Shown here piece by piece: positions 49,645 to 59,862 of a stretch of DNA of 64,000 nt. Each line of letters begins with the position of its first letter. Within the stretch, counting starts at the first letter, position 1. Where the stretch lies: the NCBI RefSeq assembly GCF_014672835.1, contig NZ_CP060244.1, positions 1,281,001-1,345,000 on the forward strand. The letters are read 5' to 3'. The position numbers were made by a program, and so were the translations under genes. This DNA is from Entomobacter blattae (GTDB lineage Bacteria; Pseudomonadota; Alphaproteobacteria; Acetobacterales; Acetobacteraceae). The notes beneath the pieces were generated by a model. That model saw only the letters and a list, made by a program, of their open reading frames with translations, was not told the origin of the DNA and made no database searches.

Positions 49645-50718
49645 ATGAGTGATGACCTTCAGGCTTTACGGGAAGAAACAGTGCTTGCACTGGAACAGGT
49701 GACAGACCTGCGGGAGTGGGATGCGATCCGGGTGGGGGTATTGGGCAAGAGTGGCCGCCTTACAGCCTTGTTGAAAACCCTGGGCCAGGCCAGCCCCGAG
49801 GAGCGCAAAACTCGGGGGGCAGCTCTAAACCGCCTGCGTGATGAGCTTACCACCCTTATTGAGGCCTGCAAGGAAAAGATTGAAGCCCAGCTTTTAGACC
49901 AACGCCTTGAGCGCGAACGGCTGGATGCGACCATTCCAGTCCCCTCCTTAGGGCAGGGCATTATTCATCCCATCAGTCATTCTATCGCAGAAATTACAGC
50001 CATTTTTGCTACCATGGGGTTTGTGCAGGCTGAAGGCCCTGATATTGAAACCGAATGGCATAATTTTTCAGCCCTCAACACCCCAGAACATCACCCCGCC
50101 CGAACAGACCAGGATACTTTTTATCTTCCCGAAACGGAGGGGGGCATAGGGCGTGTCCTACGCACCCAGACTTCTCCCGTTCAGATTCGAACCATGCTGA
50201 CTCAAACACCCCCTATTCGGGTTATTGTGCCGGGGCGCACATATCGGGCCGATCATGATGCAACTCATTCGCCTATGTTTCATCAATGTGAGGGGCTGGT
50301 GATCGATAAGGCCATAACACTTAGCCATCTTAAAGGGTGTTTGATAGATTTTTTACGAGCCTTTTTTGGAAATCCCCATTTGCCGGTTCGGTTTCGTTCC
50401 TCTTACTTTCCCTTCACTGAACCTTCCATGGAGGTTGATATTGGCTGGAACCGAAAAACAGGGGAAATCGGCCAGGGCGGAGATTGGCTGGAAGTCTTAG
50501 GTTCTGGCATGGTGCATGCCCGTGTTTTGGCCAATTGCGGATTAGACCCGCGGGAGTGGCAGGGGTTTGCCTTTGGCATGGGGGTAGAGCGTTTAACCAT
50601 GTTAAAAAATGGTATTCCGGATTTGCGCTCCTTTTACGAAAGTGATGTGCGATGGTTAAAGCGTTTTGGTTTCAGCCCGTTTATGCCCGTTATTCTGCAT
50701 GAAGGAGTAAACCGGTGA
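49645..50718 (+). CDS. pheS: Phenylalanyl-tRNA synthetase alpha subunit
   Basis: A 357-residue class II synthetase catalytic subunit. The N-terminal coiled coil (about 1-100) is followed by the motif 2 region (HPARTDQDTFYL, RVIVPGRTYRADHDATHSPMFHQ) and motif 3 (GFAFGMGVERLTMLK). The protein ends IPDLRSFYESDVRWLKRFGF plus a 13-residue tail. Its TGA overlaps the GTG start of pheT. Confidence 0.97.
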   Translation: MSDDLQALREETVLALEQVTDLREWDAIRVGVLGKSGRLTALLKTLGQASPEERKTRGAALNRLRDELTTLIEACKEKIEAQLLDQRLERERLDATIPVPSLGQGIIHPISHSIAEITAIFATMGFVQAEGPDIETEWHNFSALNTPEHHPARTDQDTFYLPETEGGIGRVLRTQTSPVQIRTMLTQTPPIRVIVPGRTYRADHDATHSPMFHQCEGLVIDKAITLSHLKGCLIDFLRAFFGNPHLPVRFRSSYFPFTEPSMEVDIGWNRKTGEIGQGGDWLEVLGSGMVHARVLANCGLDPREWQGFAFGMGVERLTMLKNGIPDLRSFYESDVRWLKRFGFSPFMPVILHEGVNR

Positions 50719-53183
50719 AATTTACACTCTCCTGGTTGTGTGAGCATCTTGAAACATCGGCCACTATTGAGGAAATCTGCGCCTGCCTGAATATGATAGG
50801 CTTAGAGGTGGAAAGTTGTGAAAACAGGGCTGATACGTTGGCCCCCTTCATAACCGCCCGTATTGTGCGTGCTATTCGCCATCCAAATGCTGATCGTCTG
50901 CAGGTTTGTATGGTTGATATTGGCCAGAAGGAACTGGTACAGGTTGTGTGTGGTGCCCCCAACGCCCGTGCGGGCCTGAATGTTATTTTTGCTCCACCTG
51001 GTTCTTATATTCCTGGCAGTGAAATCACCATAAAGGAAGGGGCTATTCGTGGTGAGAAAAGTGCAGGCATGCTCTGTTCCTTGCGTGAGCTGGGGTTGGG
51101 CAATGAGCATGAAGGTATTGCCGAACTGGGAGAAGATGCTGTCCCCGGTCAGCTTTATGCGATATATGCTGATCTCGATGATCCGGTCATTGATATTGCT
51201 ATTACTCCTAATAGGGGTGATGCCCTGGGCGTGAGGGGAGTTGCCCGTGATCTGGCGGCAGCAGGCCTGGGAACGCTTAAGCCCTGGCTGGTTGAAGCGG
51301 TGGAAGGTCAGTTTCCATCACCAATGGACTGGGTGATTGAAGACTCCCAAAGTTGTCCCTGGGTGTTGGGGCGGGTTGTTCGTGGTGTTAAGAATGGCCC
51401 GAGCCCAGAGTGGCTCCAGGCCCGATTACGGGCGGTAGGTGTAAGGCCTGTTTCAGCCCTGGTCGATATTACCCAGTTTTTTACGCTAGACCTTAACCGC
51501 CCCTTACATGTGTTCGACCTTAACCGCTTGAAAGGCAATCAGCTGACGATATGCCGTGGGGAAGGTGAAAGCTTTTTGGCGCTGGATGGCAAGGAATATA
51601 CCCTTACCCCTGAGGATTGCGTTATTGTCGATGCCAGTGGGGTTCAGTCTCTGGCGGGGATCATGGGGGGGGAAGGCTCTGCCGTAACCGAAGAGACCAC
51701 CGATATTTTTCTGGAATGCGCCCTGTTTGACCCGGTCAGAATTGCCCATACAGGCCGCAGGCTAAACATTGTCTCTGATGCGCGTTATCGTTTTGAGCGT
51801 GGGCTTGACCAAGCCAATTTGCCCGCCATGCTTCAGGCTGCGACCCATATGGTGATTGAGCTTTGCGGGGGAGAGGCCAGTGAAGTGACTTCTGCGGGGC
51901 AGGAACCGTCTTGGAAGCGCAATGCCGAAATCCGTTTTGAACGCTTGCACAGTTTTGGGGGTATGGATGTCTCCCCGCAAAAGGCAGGAAGTATCTTACA
52001 TCATTTGGGGTTTGAGCAGGTGGTGTATGATGAAGCCAATGGGCAGGCTGTTTTTTCTGTGCCCGCCTGGCGTAATGATATTGCTGCACCCTTTGTGCTG
52101 GACCAACGCCCAGGCCAGGATGCTGTAAAAAATCAAAAGGCTGCAGAAGGAGCCCGCGAGATAGAGGCCGAAAACGACCTGATAGAGGAAGTTTTGCGTA
52201 TTATTGGCCTTGATCATATCCCCAGTCTTTCACTCCCGGGTGCCTCTGCGCTGGGGGGAGCCGCTGTTTCGCCCTTACAGGTGCGTATTGCTGCGGCTCG
52301 CAGGCTGTTATCTTCACAAGGGTTGATGGAAACCATAGGCTTTTCTTTCGTCTCGCACGAATTGGCGGGTCTTTTTGGCGAAATCCCCGAGAGTCTGCAC
52401 TTGCTAAACCCCATTGCCACCGATATGGACCAATTACGGCCCACGCCCTTGGTGAATCTATTTTCCGCTGTTATGCGTAACCATGCTCGGGGCTGCCATA
52501 CTGTGGGCTTGTTTGAAGTAGGGGTAGCTTTTCATGAGCAGGGCCAAAGGAGTGTGGTGGCCGGGTTATGTGCGGGCTATTCTTTACGCCATCCTGGTGG
52601 TGGGAATAAGCCTGCTGAGTTGTGGAAGGCCAAGGTGTATGCCCAATCTGTGCTGGAGGCATTGGGCCTTTCCCCAGACTCTTTAACCGTTACGCTGGAT
52701 ACACCGCCTTATTATCATCCGGGCCAGTCTGGCACCTTCCGCCAGGGGCCCAAGAATATTCTAGGCTATTTTGGAGCTCTTCACCCCAAATTGCTGCATG
52801 AGAAAGGCATTGACTACCCCATCGTTGGTTTTGAGATTTTTCTTGATGAGGTTCCCACTCCCCGGCGTGGGCGTAAGGCAATTTCTATGCGCTTGCCGGT
52901 GTTACAGTCTGTACGGCGCGACTTTGCCTTTGTGGTTTCAAAAGAGGTAGAGGCCCAAACCCTGTTAAGGGTTGTTCGCTCTGCCGAGCGGGGGCTGATT
53001 ACAGAGGTCAGCCTGTTTGATGTCTATGAAGGCGATAAAATTCCCGCAGATAGCAAATCCCTGGCAGTAGAGGTGGTTTTGCAACCCCTAGAAAAAAGCC
53101 TGACCGATGCAGAGATTGAGCAGATTTCAGAAAAAATCGTAGCAGCTGTTAATAAAGCGGTCGGGGGGCAATTGCGCCAGTAA
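50715..53183 (+). CDS. pheT: Phenylalanyl-tRNA synthetase beta subunit
   Basis: An 822-residue subunit forming the alpha2-beta2 enzyme. Domains in order: tRNA-binding OB fold (about 40-150), B3/B4 editing domain (about 210-380), B5 (about 405-505), catalytic-like core, and the C-terminal anticodon-binding FDX-ACB domain (from about 725, LPVLQSVRRDFAFVV). In B5, about 28 residues with DQRPGQDAVKNQKAAEG are inserted between the aspartate-rich start and ENDLIEEVLRIIG, a segment absent from usual PheT. GTG start inside the pheS stop. Confidence 0.97.
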   Translation: MKFTLSWLCEHLETSATIEEICACLNMIGLEVESCENRADTLAPFITARIVRAIRHPNADRLQVCMVDIGQKELVQVVCGAPNARAGLNVIFAPPGSYIPGSEITIKEGAIRGEKSAGMLCSLRELGLGNEHEGIAELGEDAVPGQLYAIYADLDDPVIDIAITPNRGDALGVRGVARDLAAAGLGTLKPWLVEAVEGQFPSPMDWVIEDSQSCPWVLGRVVRGVKNGPSPEWLQARLRAVGVRPVSALVDITQFFTLDLNRPLHVFDLNRLKGNQLTICRGEGESFLALDGKEYTLTPEDCVIVDASGVQSLAGIMGGEGSAVTEETTDIFLECALFDPVRIAHTGRRLNIVSDARYRFERGLDQANLPAMLQAATHMVIELCGGEASEVTSAGQEPSWKRNAEIRFERLHSFGGMDVSPQKAGSILHHLGFEQVVYDEANGQAVFSVPAWRNDIAAPFVLDQRPGQDAVKNQKAAEGAREIEAENDLIEEVLRIIGLDHIPSLSLPGASALGGAAVSPLQVRIAAARRLLSSQGLMETIGFSFVSHELAGLFGEIPESLHLLNPIATDMDQLRPTPLVNLFSAVMRNHARGCHTVGLFEVGVAFHEQGQRSVVAGLCAGYSLRHPGGGNKPAELWKAKVYAQSVLEALGLSPDSLTVTLDTPPYYHPGQSGTFRQGPKNILGYFGALHPKLLHEKGIDYPIVGFEIFLDEVPTPRRGRKAISMRLPVLQSVRRDFAFVVSKEVEAQTLLRVVRSAERGLITEVSLFDVYEGDKIPADSKSLAVEVVLQPLEKSLTDAEIEQISEKIVAAVNKAVGGQLRQ

Positions 53184-53402
53184 AGGCCAACCAGTAAAGG
53201 CCGAGAGAGGAAAACCATAGGATGTTTGGGGAGTGGTATGGTATCAATAGTTTGGGCTTGGGTTTTATGGCCCTACTGACCTGTGATAGGGTTTGAGTGT
53301 GATAGGGTTTTAGAATGTTCGTTGAGTGGCAAGTGTATGGCTTAGTCCTAAGCCTTGGTTTTGGGTCTTAAAGTTGCAGAGTTCTGTGGAAATAATATTG
53401 GT

Positions 53403-55208
53403 ATGACAAATACTCCTTTGGTGCAAATTCGTAATTTTTCCATTATTGCCCATATCGACCATGGCAAATCGACCCTGGCTGATCGGCTGATCCAGGCATG
53501 TGGGGCGTTAAGCGAGCGCGAAATGAAAAGCCAGGTGCTGGATAATATGGAGCTGGAGCGTGAACGGGGCATCACCATTAAAGCCCAGACTGTACGTCTG
53601 AACTATCCAGCCAAGGATGGTAAAACCTATGTGTTGAACCTTATGGACACCCCAGGCCATGTCGATTTTGCCTACGAGGTGAGCCGCTCTTTGGCGGCGT
53701 GTGAGGGCTCTCTTCTTGTGGTTGATGCCTCTCAAGGGGTAGAAGCCCAAACCCTGGCTAATGTCTATCAGGCCATTGATGCAAACCATGAGATTGTACC
53801 GGTGCTGAATAAGGTGGATTTACCAGCCGCAGATGTTCCCCGGGTCAAAGCCCAGATCGAGGAAGTGATAGGGATTTCCGCTGAGGATGCGGTAGAGGTT
53901 TCTGCTAAGACCGGGTTAAATATCGAAGCTGTTCTTGAGGCCCTGGTGACCCGTTTGCCGCCCCCAAAAGGGGATGATAAGGCCCCACTTAAAGCCTTGC
54001 TAGTCGATAGTTGGTATGATCCGTATCTGGGTGTTATCATCTTGGTGCGCGTAAAGGAGGGGCGCCTTAAAAAGGGGGCAAAAATCCGCATGATGTCCAA
54101 TGGGGCTGTCTATCATGTTGACCAGCTCGGCGTGTTTTTACCCCATATGACGCAGGTTGATGATTTGGGCCCCGGGGAAATGGGCTATATTAATGCTGCC
54201 ATTAAAACCGTAGCAGACTGTAATGTAGGGGACACCATAACCGAGGAGAACAAACCGGCTGCCGAGCCCTTGGCAGGGTTTAAACCTTCTGTGCCAGTGG
54301 TCTGGTGTGGCCTTTACCCCGTCAATGCCGATGATTTTGAAAAACTGCGTGATAGTCTGGCCAAGCTGCGTTTAAATGATGCCTCCTTCCATTATGAAAC
54401 AGAAACCTCGGCAGCGCTGGGTTTTGGTTTTCGCTGTGGCTTTTTGGGGCTTCTCCATCTGGAAATTATTCAGGAGCGCTTAAGCCGAGAATTTAACCTC
54501 GATCTTATTGCTACCGCTCCTTCTGTGGTGTACCATCTTTTTCGCAGTAATGGCGGTATGGAAGAACTGCACAACCCCGCCGATATGCCGGATGGCTCTG
54601 TGATTGAACGTATAGAAGAGCCCTGGATTAAGGCCACCATTATGGTGCCCGATGAGTATTTGGGGGCTGTTCTGGCCTTGTGTACCGAGCGGCGCGGCCA
54701 GCAGGAAGATTTAACGTATGTGGGCAATCGGGCGATGGCCGTCTATCGTCTTCCCCTTAACGAAGTGGTGTTTGACTTTTATGACCGGCTAAAGTCTGCT
54801 ACCCGGGGCTATGCCAGCTTTGACTATCAGATGGATGGCTATGAGGAAAGCGATCTGGTAAAAATCTCCATTCTAGTTAATCAGGAACCCGTGGATGCAT
54901 TAGCCTTTGTCGCTCATCGTTCTGTGGCGGAAACGCGGGGAAGGGCCATTTGTGCCCGACTTAAGGAGCTCATCCCTAGGCAGCTGTTTAAAATTGCCAT
55001 TCAGGCGGCGATTGGTAGCCGTGTTATTGCGCGCGAAACCATTGGGGCCCTTTCTAAAGATGTAACCGCTAAATGCTATGGGGGTGATATTTCCCGTAAG
55101 CGTAAATTGCTCGAAAAACAAAAAGAGGGCAAAAAGCGGATGCGCCAGTTTGGTAAGGTGGAAATTCCCCAAAGTGCCTTTTTAGCTGCTTTGAAGATGG
55201 ATAAATAA
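53403..55208 (+). CDS. lepA: Elongation factor 4 (LepA)
   Basis: A 601-residue translational GTPase that acts on the ribosome under ionic stress. G1 reads AHIDHGKST, followed by DTPGHVDF and NKVD; the EF-G-like domains and the lysine-rich LepA C-terminus ([17 protein letters not shown]) are intact. The ATG at 53403 gives the family N-terminus; the frame opens 16 codons earlier. A terminator follows. A near-identical copy of its last 110 bp occurs beyond the tRNA-Ser gene. Confidence 0.97.
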   Translation: MTNTPLVQIRNFSIIAHIDHGKSTLADRLIQACGALSEREMKSQVLDNMELERERGITIKAQTVRLNYPAKDGKTYVLNLMDTPGHVDFAYEVSRSLAACEGSLLVVDASQGVEAQTLANVYQAIDANHEIVPVLNKVDLPAADVPRVKAQIEEVIGISAEDAVEVSAKTGLNIEAVLEALVTRLPPPKGDDKAPLKALLVDSWYDPYLGVIILVRVKEGRLKKGAKIRMMSNGAVYHVDQLGVFLPHMTQVDDLGPGEMGYINAAIKTVADCNVGDTITEENKPAAEPLAGFKPSVPVVWCGLYPVNADDFEKLRDSLAKLRLNDASFHYETETSAALGFGFRCGFLGLLHLEIIQERLSREFNLDLIATAPSVVYHLFRSNGGMEELHNPADMPDGSVIERIEEPWIKATIMVPDEYLGAVLALCTERRGQQEDLTYVGNRAMAVYRLPLNEVVFDFYDRLKSATRGYASFDYQMDGYEESDLVKISILVNQEPVDALAFVAHRSVAETRGRAICARLKELIPRQLFKIAIQAAIGSRVIARETIGALSKDVTAKCYGGDISRKRKLLEKQKEGKKRMRQFGKVEIPQSAFLAALKMDK

Positions 55209-55229
55209 CCCCCCATCTCCGTGTTAAAT

Positions 55230-55263
55230 CCCCCCTCCTTACAAGGCTTGAAGGGGGTTTTTT
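55230..55263 (+). terminator. Intrinsic terminator of lepA
   Basis: A cccccct/agggggg stem with a 17-nt region between, followed by TTTTTT, 22 bp past lepA. Confidence 0.85.
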
Positions 55264-55609
55264 GATGCGTGGTTTTGGTGAAGAGAATTTTCAAACGGCC
55301 TTTGACCGATCCTTTGGCTGATACTGCACAATTTAAATCTTCCTCATCACTTGGGGCGTCCCCAATAATCAGAATTTTTGGATGGGTGGGGGTGGCAGGC
55401 AGAATGGCGACAACAGTATGGGTTGCCGTTTCCGAGAGTGGGCAGAACGATGAGGTAGGAAGAAAGGCCAGGAGGGCCTCTGGTGTTTCAAATTTTTGGG
55501 CCAGGGTTATGGCTTGTTGGATAGGCAGTGTTGAGGGTGAAGAGGGTAGGGGCGAAAGGGGTTGGGCAGGACTGGTTGGGGAAGAGGAGAGTGTGCGTTT
55601 TTGTTTCAA
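55264..55609 (-). pseudogene. Relic of a family 4/5 uracil-DNA glycosylase N-terminus
   Basis: The minus strand reads CPLSETATHTVVAILPATP then PKILIIGDAPSDEEDL. The family pattern is CxLxxTAT..VF..G.P..PVMLVGEAPGxEEDxxGxPFVGxxG. The glycine-rich active-site follow-on is replaced by unrelated sequence after DEEDL, and the catalytic domain is absent; the open frame then runs antisense into lepA. The upstream part holds short repeats (TTYHKFTT). I read this as a decayed gene. Confidence 0.6.
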
Positions 55610-55936
55610 AGCGTTTTCTGAAATAGAGGTGCAACAGGACTTAAAGTTTCGGTCGCTGGTTGTAAACTTGTGGTACGTTGTAAACTCGCGGTAAGGAATG
55701 AGGAGCGTTGACAGGCTTTGGTCAGGAATTTTAGGGCCAATAGGGCCCCAACCCTAAGGGAGTGTTTGGCTGAAATTGTGGGGGTCTTGCAGGAGAATAA
55801 AAGCTTTTGCCAAGGGAACTTAAGGAGGCTTGAAGGCCAGCCTGGGCCAAAAAAGAAAGAGGCATATTTTTTACTTGCCAATTTGGTGAAAACTGGTATT
55901 CTCCGCCCACCTTGTTGAAGGTTTGCCGCCCCTTAT
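55610..55936. other. Spacer before tRNA-Ser
   Basis: Short repeats (gttgtaaacttgtggtac/gttgtaaactcgcggta) near 55662-55694. No gene supported; may include the 5' part of the glycosylase relic. Confidence 0.4.
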
Positions 55937-56026
55937 GGAGAGATGGCCGAGCGGCTTAAGGCGCACGCTTGGAAAGCGTGTGTACGTGCAAGCGTACCGT
56001 GGGTTCGAATCCCACTCTCTCCGCCA
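55937..56026 (+). tRNA. tRNA-Ser (anticodon GGA)
   Basis: A 90-nt serine tRNA. Acceptor GGAGAGA pairs with TCTCTCC; the anticodon loop is cttggaaag giving GGA; a long variable arm has the stem gtacg/cgtac; the T arm reads gtgggttcgaatcccac; CCA is encoded. It borders the AT-rich island, a common position for integration. Confidence 0.97.
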
Positions 56027-56116
56027 GAAATTCCATATATTTTATTAAGATATAACAGTTTTTTATGTGGAATATCTATCTGGCCACTTTCTAGTCACGA
56101 CAAAAACGTCTCTAAT

Positions 56117-56320
56117 ATCTCTTATAAGCGTAAATTGCTGGAAAAACAAAAAGAGGGCAAAAAGCGGATGCGCCAGTTTGGTAAGGTAGAAATTCCCCAA
56201 AGTGCCTTTTTAGCTGCTTTGAAGATCCTCTCCCTAGCTCCTAGGTATAAATCTCCCCTTACAAGGCTTGTGATGGGGGTTTCTGATGCGTGATTTTGGT
56301 GAAGAGACTTTTCAAATACT
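56117..56320 (+). pseudogene. Echo copy of the lepA 3' end and terminator
   Basis: Matches 55086-55297: the lepA C-terminal codons with only a few changes up to gctttgaagat, then, more diverged, the terminator region (cttacaaggctt) and the following tgatgcgtgattttggtgaa. It lies just after tRNA-Ser, so lepA tail, glycosylase relic and tRNA are bracketed by the two copies. Confidence 0.92.
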
Positions 56321-56431
56321 CAATCTCATTTTTAGTTTTAAGAGGAGATGATTCGTTTTTTTGAATCGATTACTCTACGAGTATTGATTTGCCGCTTTAA
56401 AATGAGACTATCCTAGCGATAGGAAGTATAT

Positions 56432-56691
56432 ATGGCTAAGCCATCAGGATTGGATTATCGGCATCGAGACAACAATGGCACAATTTGTAGAAAAAATAGT
56501 CATACAACCATTGGTTCTCTTCGAAAAATATTGGGGCCCGATTTTGCACCGAGCTATTCTGGAAAGGGCTTTTTAAAAAGTTTCTGCACAAAGAAAAGGT
56601 CCATTCACTGAGTCAGTATTTAAAGAAAAATCATCGCCAACGCTGTAGTATGGTATTACCAAACGGTAAAAAGTCTGTTTTGCATGGCTGA
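56432..56691 (+). CDS. Small basic protein, frameshifted or read by -1 frameshifting
   Basis: An ATG behind AGGAAG opens 59 codons (MAKPSGLDYRHRDNNGTICR start, RKIFGPDFAPSYSGKG) to a stop at 56611. At tttttaaaaag the -1 frame continues with KKFLHKEKVHSLSQYLKKNH to a stop at 56691. The joined product of about 86 residues resembles a small protein type I believe is widespread (KNGNT... LR..YG.DFA... SL..YL), though I cannot name it. The site T TTA AAA fits the -1 slippery pattern; a simple frameshift mutation is equally possible. Confidence 0.45.
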
Positions 56692-56701
56692 AGCATTTTA
56701 G

Positions 56702-59700
56702 CTAAATACTGCCACCAACCCCTTTAAATCTTTCAATAAATGAAGAAATTTTTTGGAAAACTGTTTGTTTTTTAGTTAAATATTGTGGATGAAGAGGGCT
56801 CATTTGAGGTAATATCTCATTGAGCTCTATACCGTTCTCGCTAGCATATTCCTGCTTTAACGATGTGGCAAGATAACGTTTTGCAGCTTGCTCTTTTAAG
56901 TTTTCCGAAGCAATAAGCGCTTGAGCTTCTCGTTGTTGTTCTTTTTGTGCGTAGGTGAAGAAGGCCTCAATAATACTGGCTGTATCAGAGATATGATCCA
57001 AATTGGTTTTATCGATAAAATCAACCACAAGACTTTCCTTGGCACGACTACCAAGGCTTGTACGAATAAGTCGTTTGGCTTCTTCTATTAAGGCAGGTTT
57101 GTCTTTGGCTTTTTTATGGTGCTCAAAGATAAGCTCTAGAATATAATCAAGGCTTATTTCCTGAGATTTGAGAAGTTCTACTTCAAAAACCACATCATTC
57201 CAATCTATTTTTGATTTGTCTTGATCGTTATTGGATTTTTGAGATCTAATCCAGCCGCGAACATCATGATAGGTTGAACGATAATCCTGAATAATACGTG
57301 CAGAAGGCACATTAATAGAGTGCATCTCTCTTAATTCTGCCTCAGTCAGGTTATGCTTTTCTTTAAAGGCTTCAACCGCTTGAACATTGGTTTGGTCTAT
57401 ATTTTGTAAAGCTTGCAAGGTGGTAAATTCATCATAATTTTGCAGAATATTTTCGATGCGTAAATACTCACCAAACAATTTTGCAAAATCTTTCTTATCC
57501 AGCTCTTTCGCGATTTTATCGGTATTGGGGAAACGACTTTGCAGCTCTTTTATAATTTCCAGATAGCCACGTTGAGTTTCTTGTGTAAGATTATCGGTAA
57601 ATCCTTGCATATATTCGGTATAACTCTTCTCAAGCACAACGTTTTTTGTGTGTTTATCACCAAACAGAGTAATGGCCTCTATTGTTGCCTGCTCTAGGTC
57701 ACGAAAAGTTATGATGTTGCCAAAGCTTTTAGTTGAATCATAAATGCGGTTGGTACGAGAATAAGCTTGAATAAGGCCGTGATAGCGCAAATTTTTATCA
57801 ACAAATAAAGTATTCAAGGTTGGGGCATCAAACCCCGTTAAAAACATTCCCACAACAATTAGTAAATCGACTTCTTGATTTCTAACCCGTTTGGAAAGAT
57901 CGCGGTAATAATTTTGAAATTCCTTACTTTCTAAGCTGAAATTTGTTTTGAACTGGGCGTTATAATCCTGAATGGCAGCAGCCAAAAACTCCTTTGCAGA
58001 TTGGTTCATTGCAGTGGGTTCAAAGGTTTCATCAGCAATTTCGCCTATAGCACCTTGTTTTTCATTGGCTGTCTCTTCTCCGATCTTTTGTTCTTCATTG
58101 GCTGCGAAGGAGAAAATAGTGGCAATTTTTAATGGGTTTTTACTGTTTTCCTGCTGTTTTTTTATCTCTTCATAATACAGTTTAGCAGCATCCACACTGC
58201 TGACAGCAAACATGGCGTTAAAGCCTTTATTATTTGCCAGACGATGTGTTTTCTGGCGGAAGTTATTTAAAATATAGCGCGTTACCTCCTTTATCCGTTC
58301 CGGATGGAGTAAGGCTTGTTTATTTTCCGAAGCGGTCAATTTTTTTTCATCAATCTCTGTTTCCAGCATTTTAAACTGAGGACGGACATTGTGGTAATCG
58401 ACTTTGAATTTCAAAACCTTTTCATCTCGAATAGCATCTGTAATTACGTAAGAGTGGAGTTCGCGCCCAAACACACTTTGTGTTGTTTCAGTCCCCAAAG
58501 CGTTTTGCGGAAAGATGGGCGTACCCGTAAACCCAAACTGATAAAAACTTTTAAACTTTCTGTGGATATTTTCTTGTGCTTTCCCAAATTGGGAGCGATG
58601 GGCCTCGTCAAAGATAAAAACAACCTGCTTGTTATAAACAGCGAGGTTATTTTCCCTTTTAATGAGATGATTCAACTTCTGAATAGTTGTAACAATAATT
58701 TTGTTATCATCTTTTTCTATATTTTCTTTAAGGCCAGCCGTATCGTTTGAGCCATTAACACTTTCTGGAGAAAAGCGCTGATATTCTTTGATTGTTTGAT
58801 AATCAAGGTCTTTACGATCAACCACAAAGAAGACTTTATCAATAAAATCTAACTCTGTGGCTAGGCGTGCTGCCTTAAAGCTGGTTAAGGTTTTGCCTGA
58901 GCCTGTTGTATGCCAAATAAACCCACCCCCTTCGGGCCTATTCCAGCTTTTGGTTTGATAAGAGCTTTTAATTTTTTGTAAAATGCGTTCTGTTGCAGCA
59001 ATTTGATAGGGACGCATAACCAGCAATATGTTACGCGTGTCAAACACCGTATAGGTAAATAAGATTTGTAAAAGCGTATTTTTTTGAAAGAAGGTTTTAG
59101 TAAAATCTTTTAAATCTTTAATCACCGTATTATCAGCACGGGCCCAGTTCATGGTAAAATCGAAACTATTTTTATCACGTTTGGTTGTATTGGCAAAATA
59201 GCGGGTATCTGTTCCATTGGAGATAACAAAAACCTGCAAATATTTAAACAGCGAATGTTCGGTATTAAAACTTTCTTTGCTATAACGATGAATTTGATTA
59301 AAAGCTTCACGAATGGCAACACCACGCTTTTTTAATTCAACCTGTACGATAGGTAAACCGTTGACTAAAATGGTTACGTCATATCTGTTGGTATAGGCCC
59401 CTTTTTGTTCAAACTGCTTTAGAACTTGCACAGTATTACGAGCAATATTCTTTTTATCGATCAGAAAGATATTTTGAATATGCCCATCGTCAAAGGTAAA
59501 ATCATAGATGTAATGATCATGAAGCTTGCGGGTTTTATCAATAATGCTATCCCCAGGCCTATCGAGATATTCCTCTAGAAAGCGTTGCCATTCCCCATCT
59601 GAGAACTGAACATTATTGAGACTTTGTACCTGTTGGCGTGCATTTGCCAATAATTGTGCTGGTGTAGAATTGGGTAAGGCCTCATATCCCTGATTTTTCA

Positions 59701-59830
59701 GATCTTTGGTAAACTCTTGTTCTAAATCAGCTTCCGTTTGATAGGAGCTATCGAGCGGTTCCATTTTGGTATATTGATCAAGAACAATATAATTTTGCGT
59801 TTCGGCAAGAACAGTTGTTGCAAAATTCAT
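56702..59830 (-). CDS. hsdR: Type I restriction endonuclease subunit R (type IC-like)
   Basis: A 1042-residue motor and nuclease subunit. The N-terminal nuclease core shows D and ELK ([19 protein letters not shown], about 150-170). Superfamily 2 helicase motifs follow: HTTGSGKT near 308, [10 protein letters not shown] near 410, and later motifs including [13 protein letters not shown]. The C-terminal third is helical and ends in the HsdM/S-contact region. The gene is the last of hsdM-hsdS-prrC-hsdR, 32 bp after the nuclease gene. Codon third positions are AT-rich compared with the housekeeping genes, consistent with transfer. Confidence 0.95.
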   Translation of the reverse strand: MNFATTVLAETQNYIVLDQYTKMEPLDSSYQTEADLEQEFTKDLKNQGYEALPNSTPAQLLANARQQVQSLNNVQFSDGEWQRFLEEYLDRPGDSIIDKTRKLHDHYIYDFTFDDGHIQNIFLIDKKNIARNTVQVLKQFEQKGAYTNRYDVTILVNGLPIVQVELKKRGVAIREAFNQIHRYSKESFNTEHSLFKYLQVFVISNGTDTRYFANTTKRDKNSFDFTMNWARADNTVIKDLKDFTKTFFQKNTLLQILFTYTVFDTRNILLVMRPYQIAATERILQKIKSSYQTKSWNRPEGGGFIWHTTGSGKTLTSFKAARLATELDFIDKVFFVVDRKDLDYQTIKEYQRFSPESVNGSNDTAGLKENIEKDDNKIIVTTIQKLNHLIKRENNLAVYNKQVVFIFDEAHRSQFGKAQENIHRKFKSFYQFGFTGTPIFPQNALGTETTQSVFGRELHSYVITDAIRDEKVLKFKVDYHNVRPQFKMLETEIDEKKLTASENKQALLHPERIKEVTRYILNNFRQKTHRLANNKGFNAMFAVSSVDAAKLYYEEIKKQQENSKNPLKIATIFSFAANEEQKIGEETANEKQGAIGEIADETFEPTAMNQSAKEFLAAAIQDYNAQFKTNFSLESKEFQNYYRDLSKRVRNQEVDLLIVVGMFLTGFDAPTLNTLFVDKNLRYHGLIQAYSRTNRIYDSTKSFGNIITFRDLEQATIEAITLFGDKHTKNVVLEKSYTEYMQGFTDNLTQETQRGYLEIIKELQSRFPNTDKIAKELDKKDFAKLFGEYLRIENILQNYDEFTTLQALQNIDQTNVQAVEAFKEKHNLTEAELREMHSINVPSARIIQDYRSTYHDVRGWIRSQKSNNDQDKSKIDWNDVVFEVELLKSQEISLDYILELIFEHHKKAKDKPALIEEAKRLIRTSLGSRAKESLVVDFIDKTNLDHISDTASIIEAFFTYAQKEQQREAQALIASENLKEQAAKRYLATSLKQEYASENGIELNEILPQMSPLHPQYLTKKQTVFQKISSFIERFKGVGGSI

Positions 59831-59862
59831 TTTTTATCTTTCTGCGGGTAAATTTCATCTTC

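Noticed and set aside
55943-56293. Open frame of 116 codons running through the tRNA-Ser gene into the lepA echo
   Set aside because: Its N-terminal half is translated tRNA sequence and its C-terminal half the copied lepA tail; no gene of its own.
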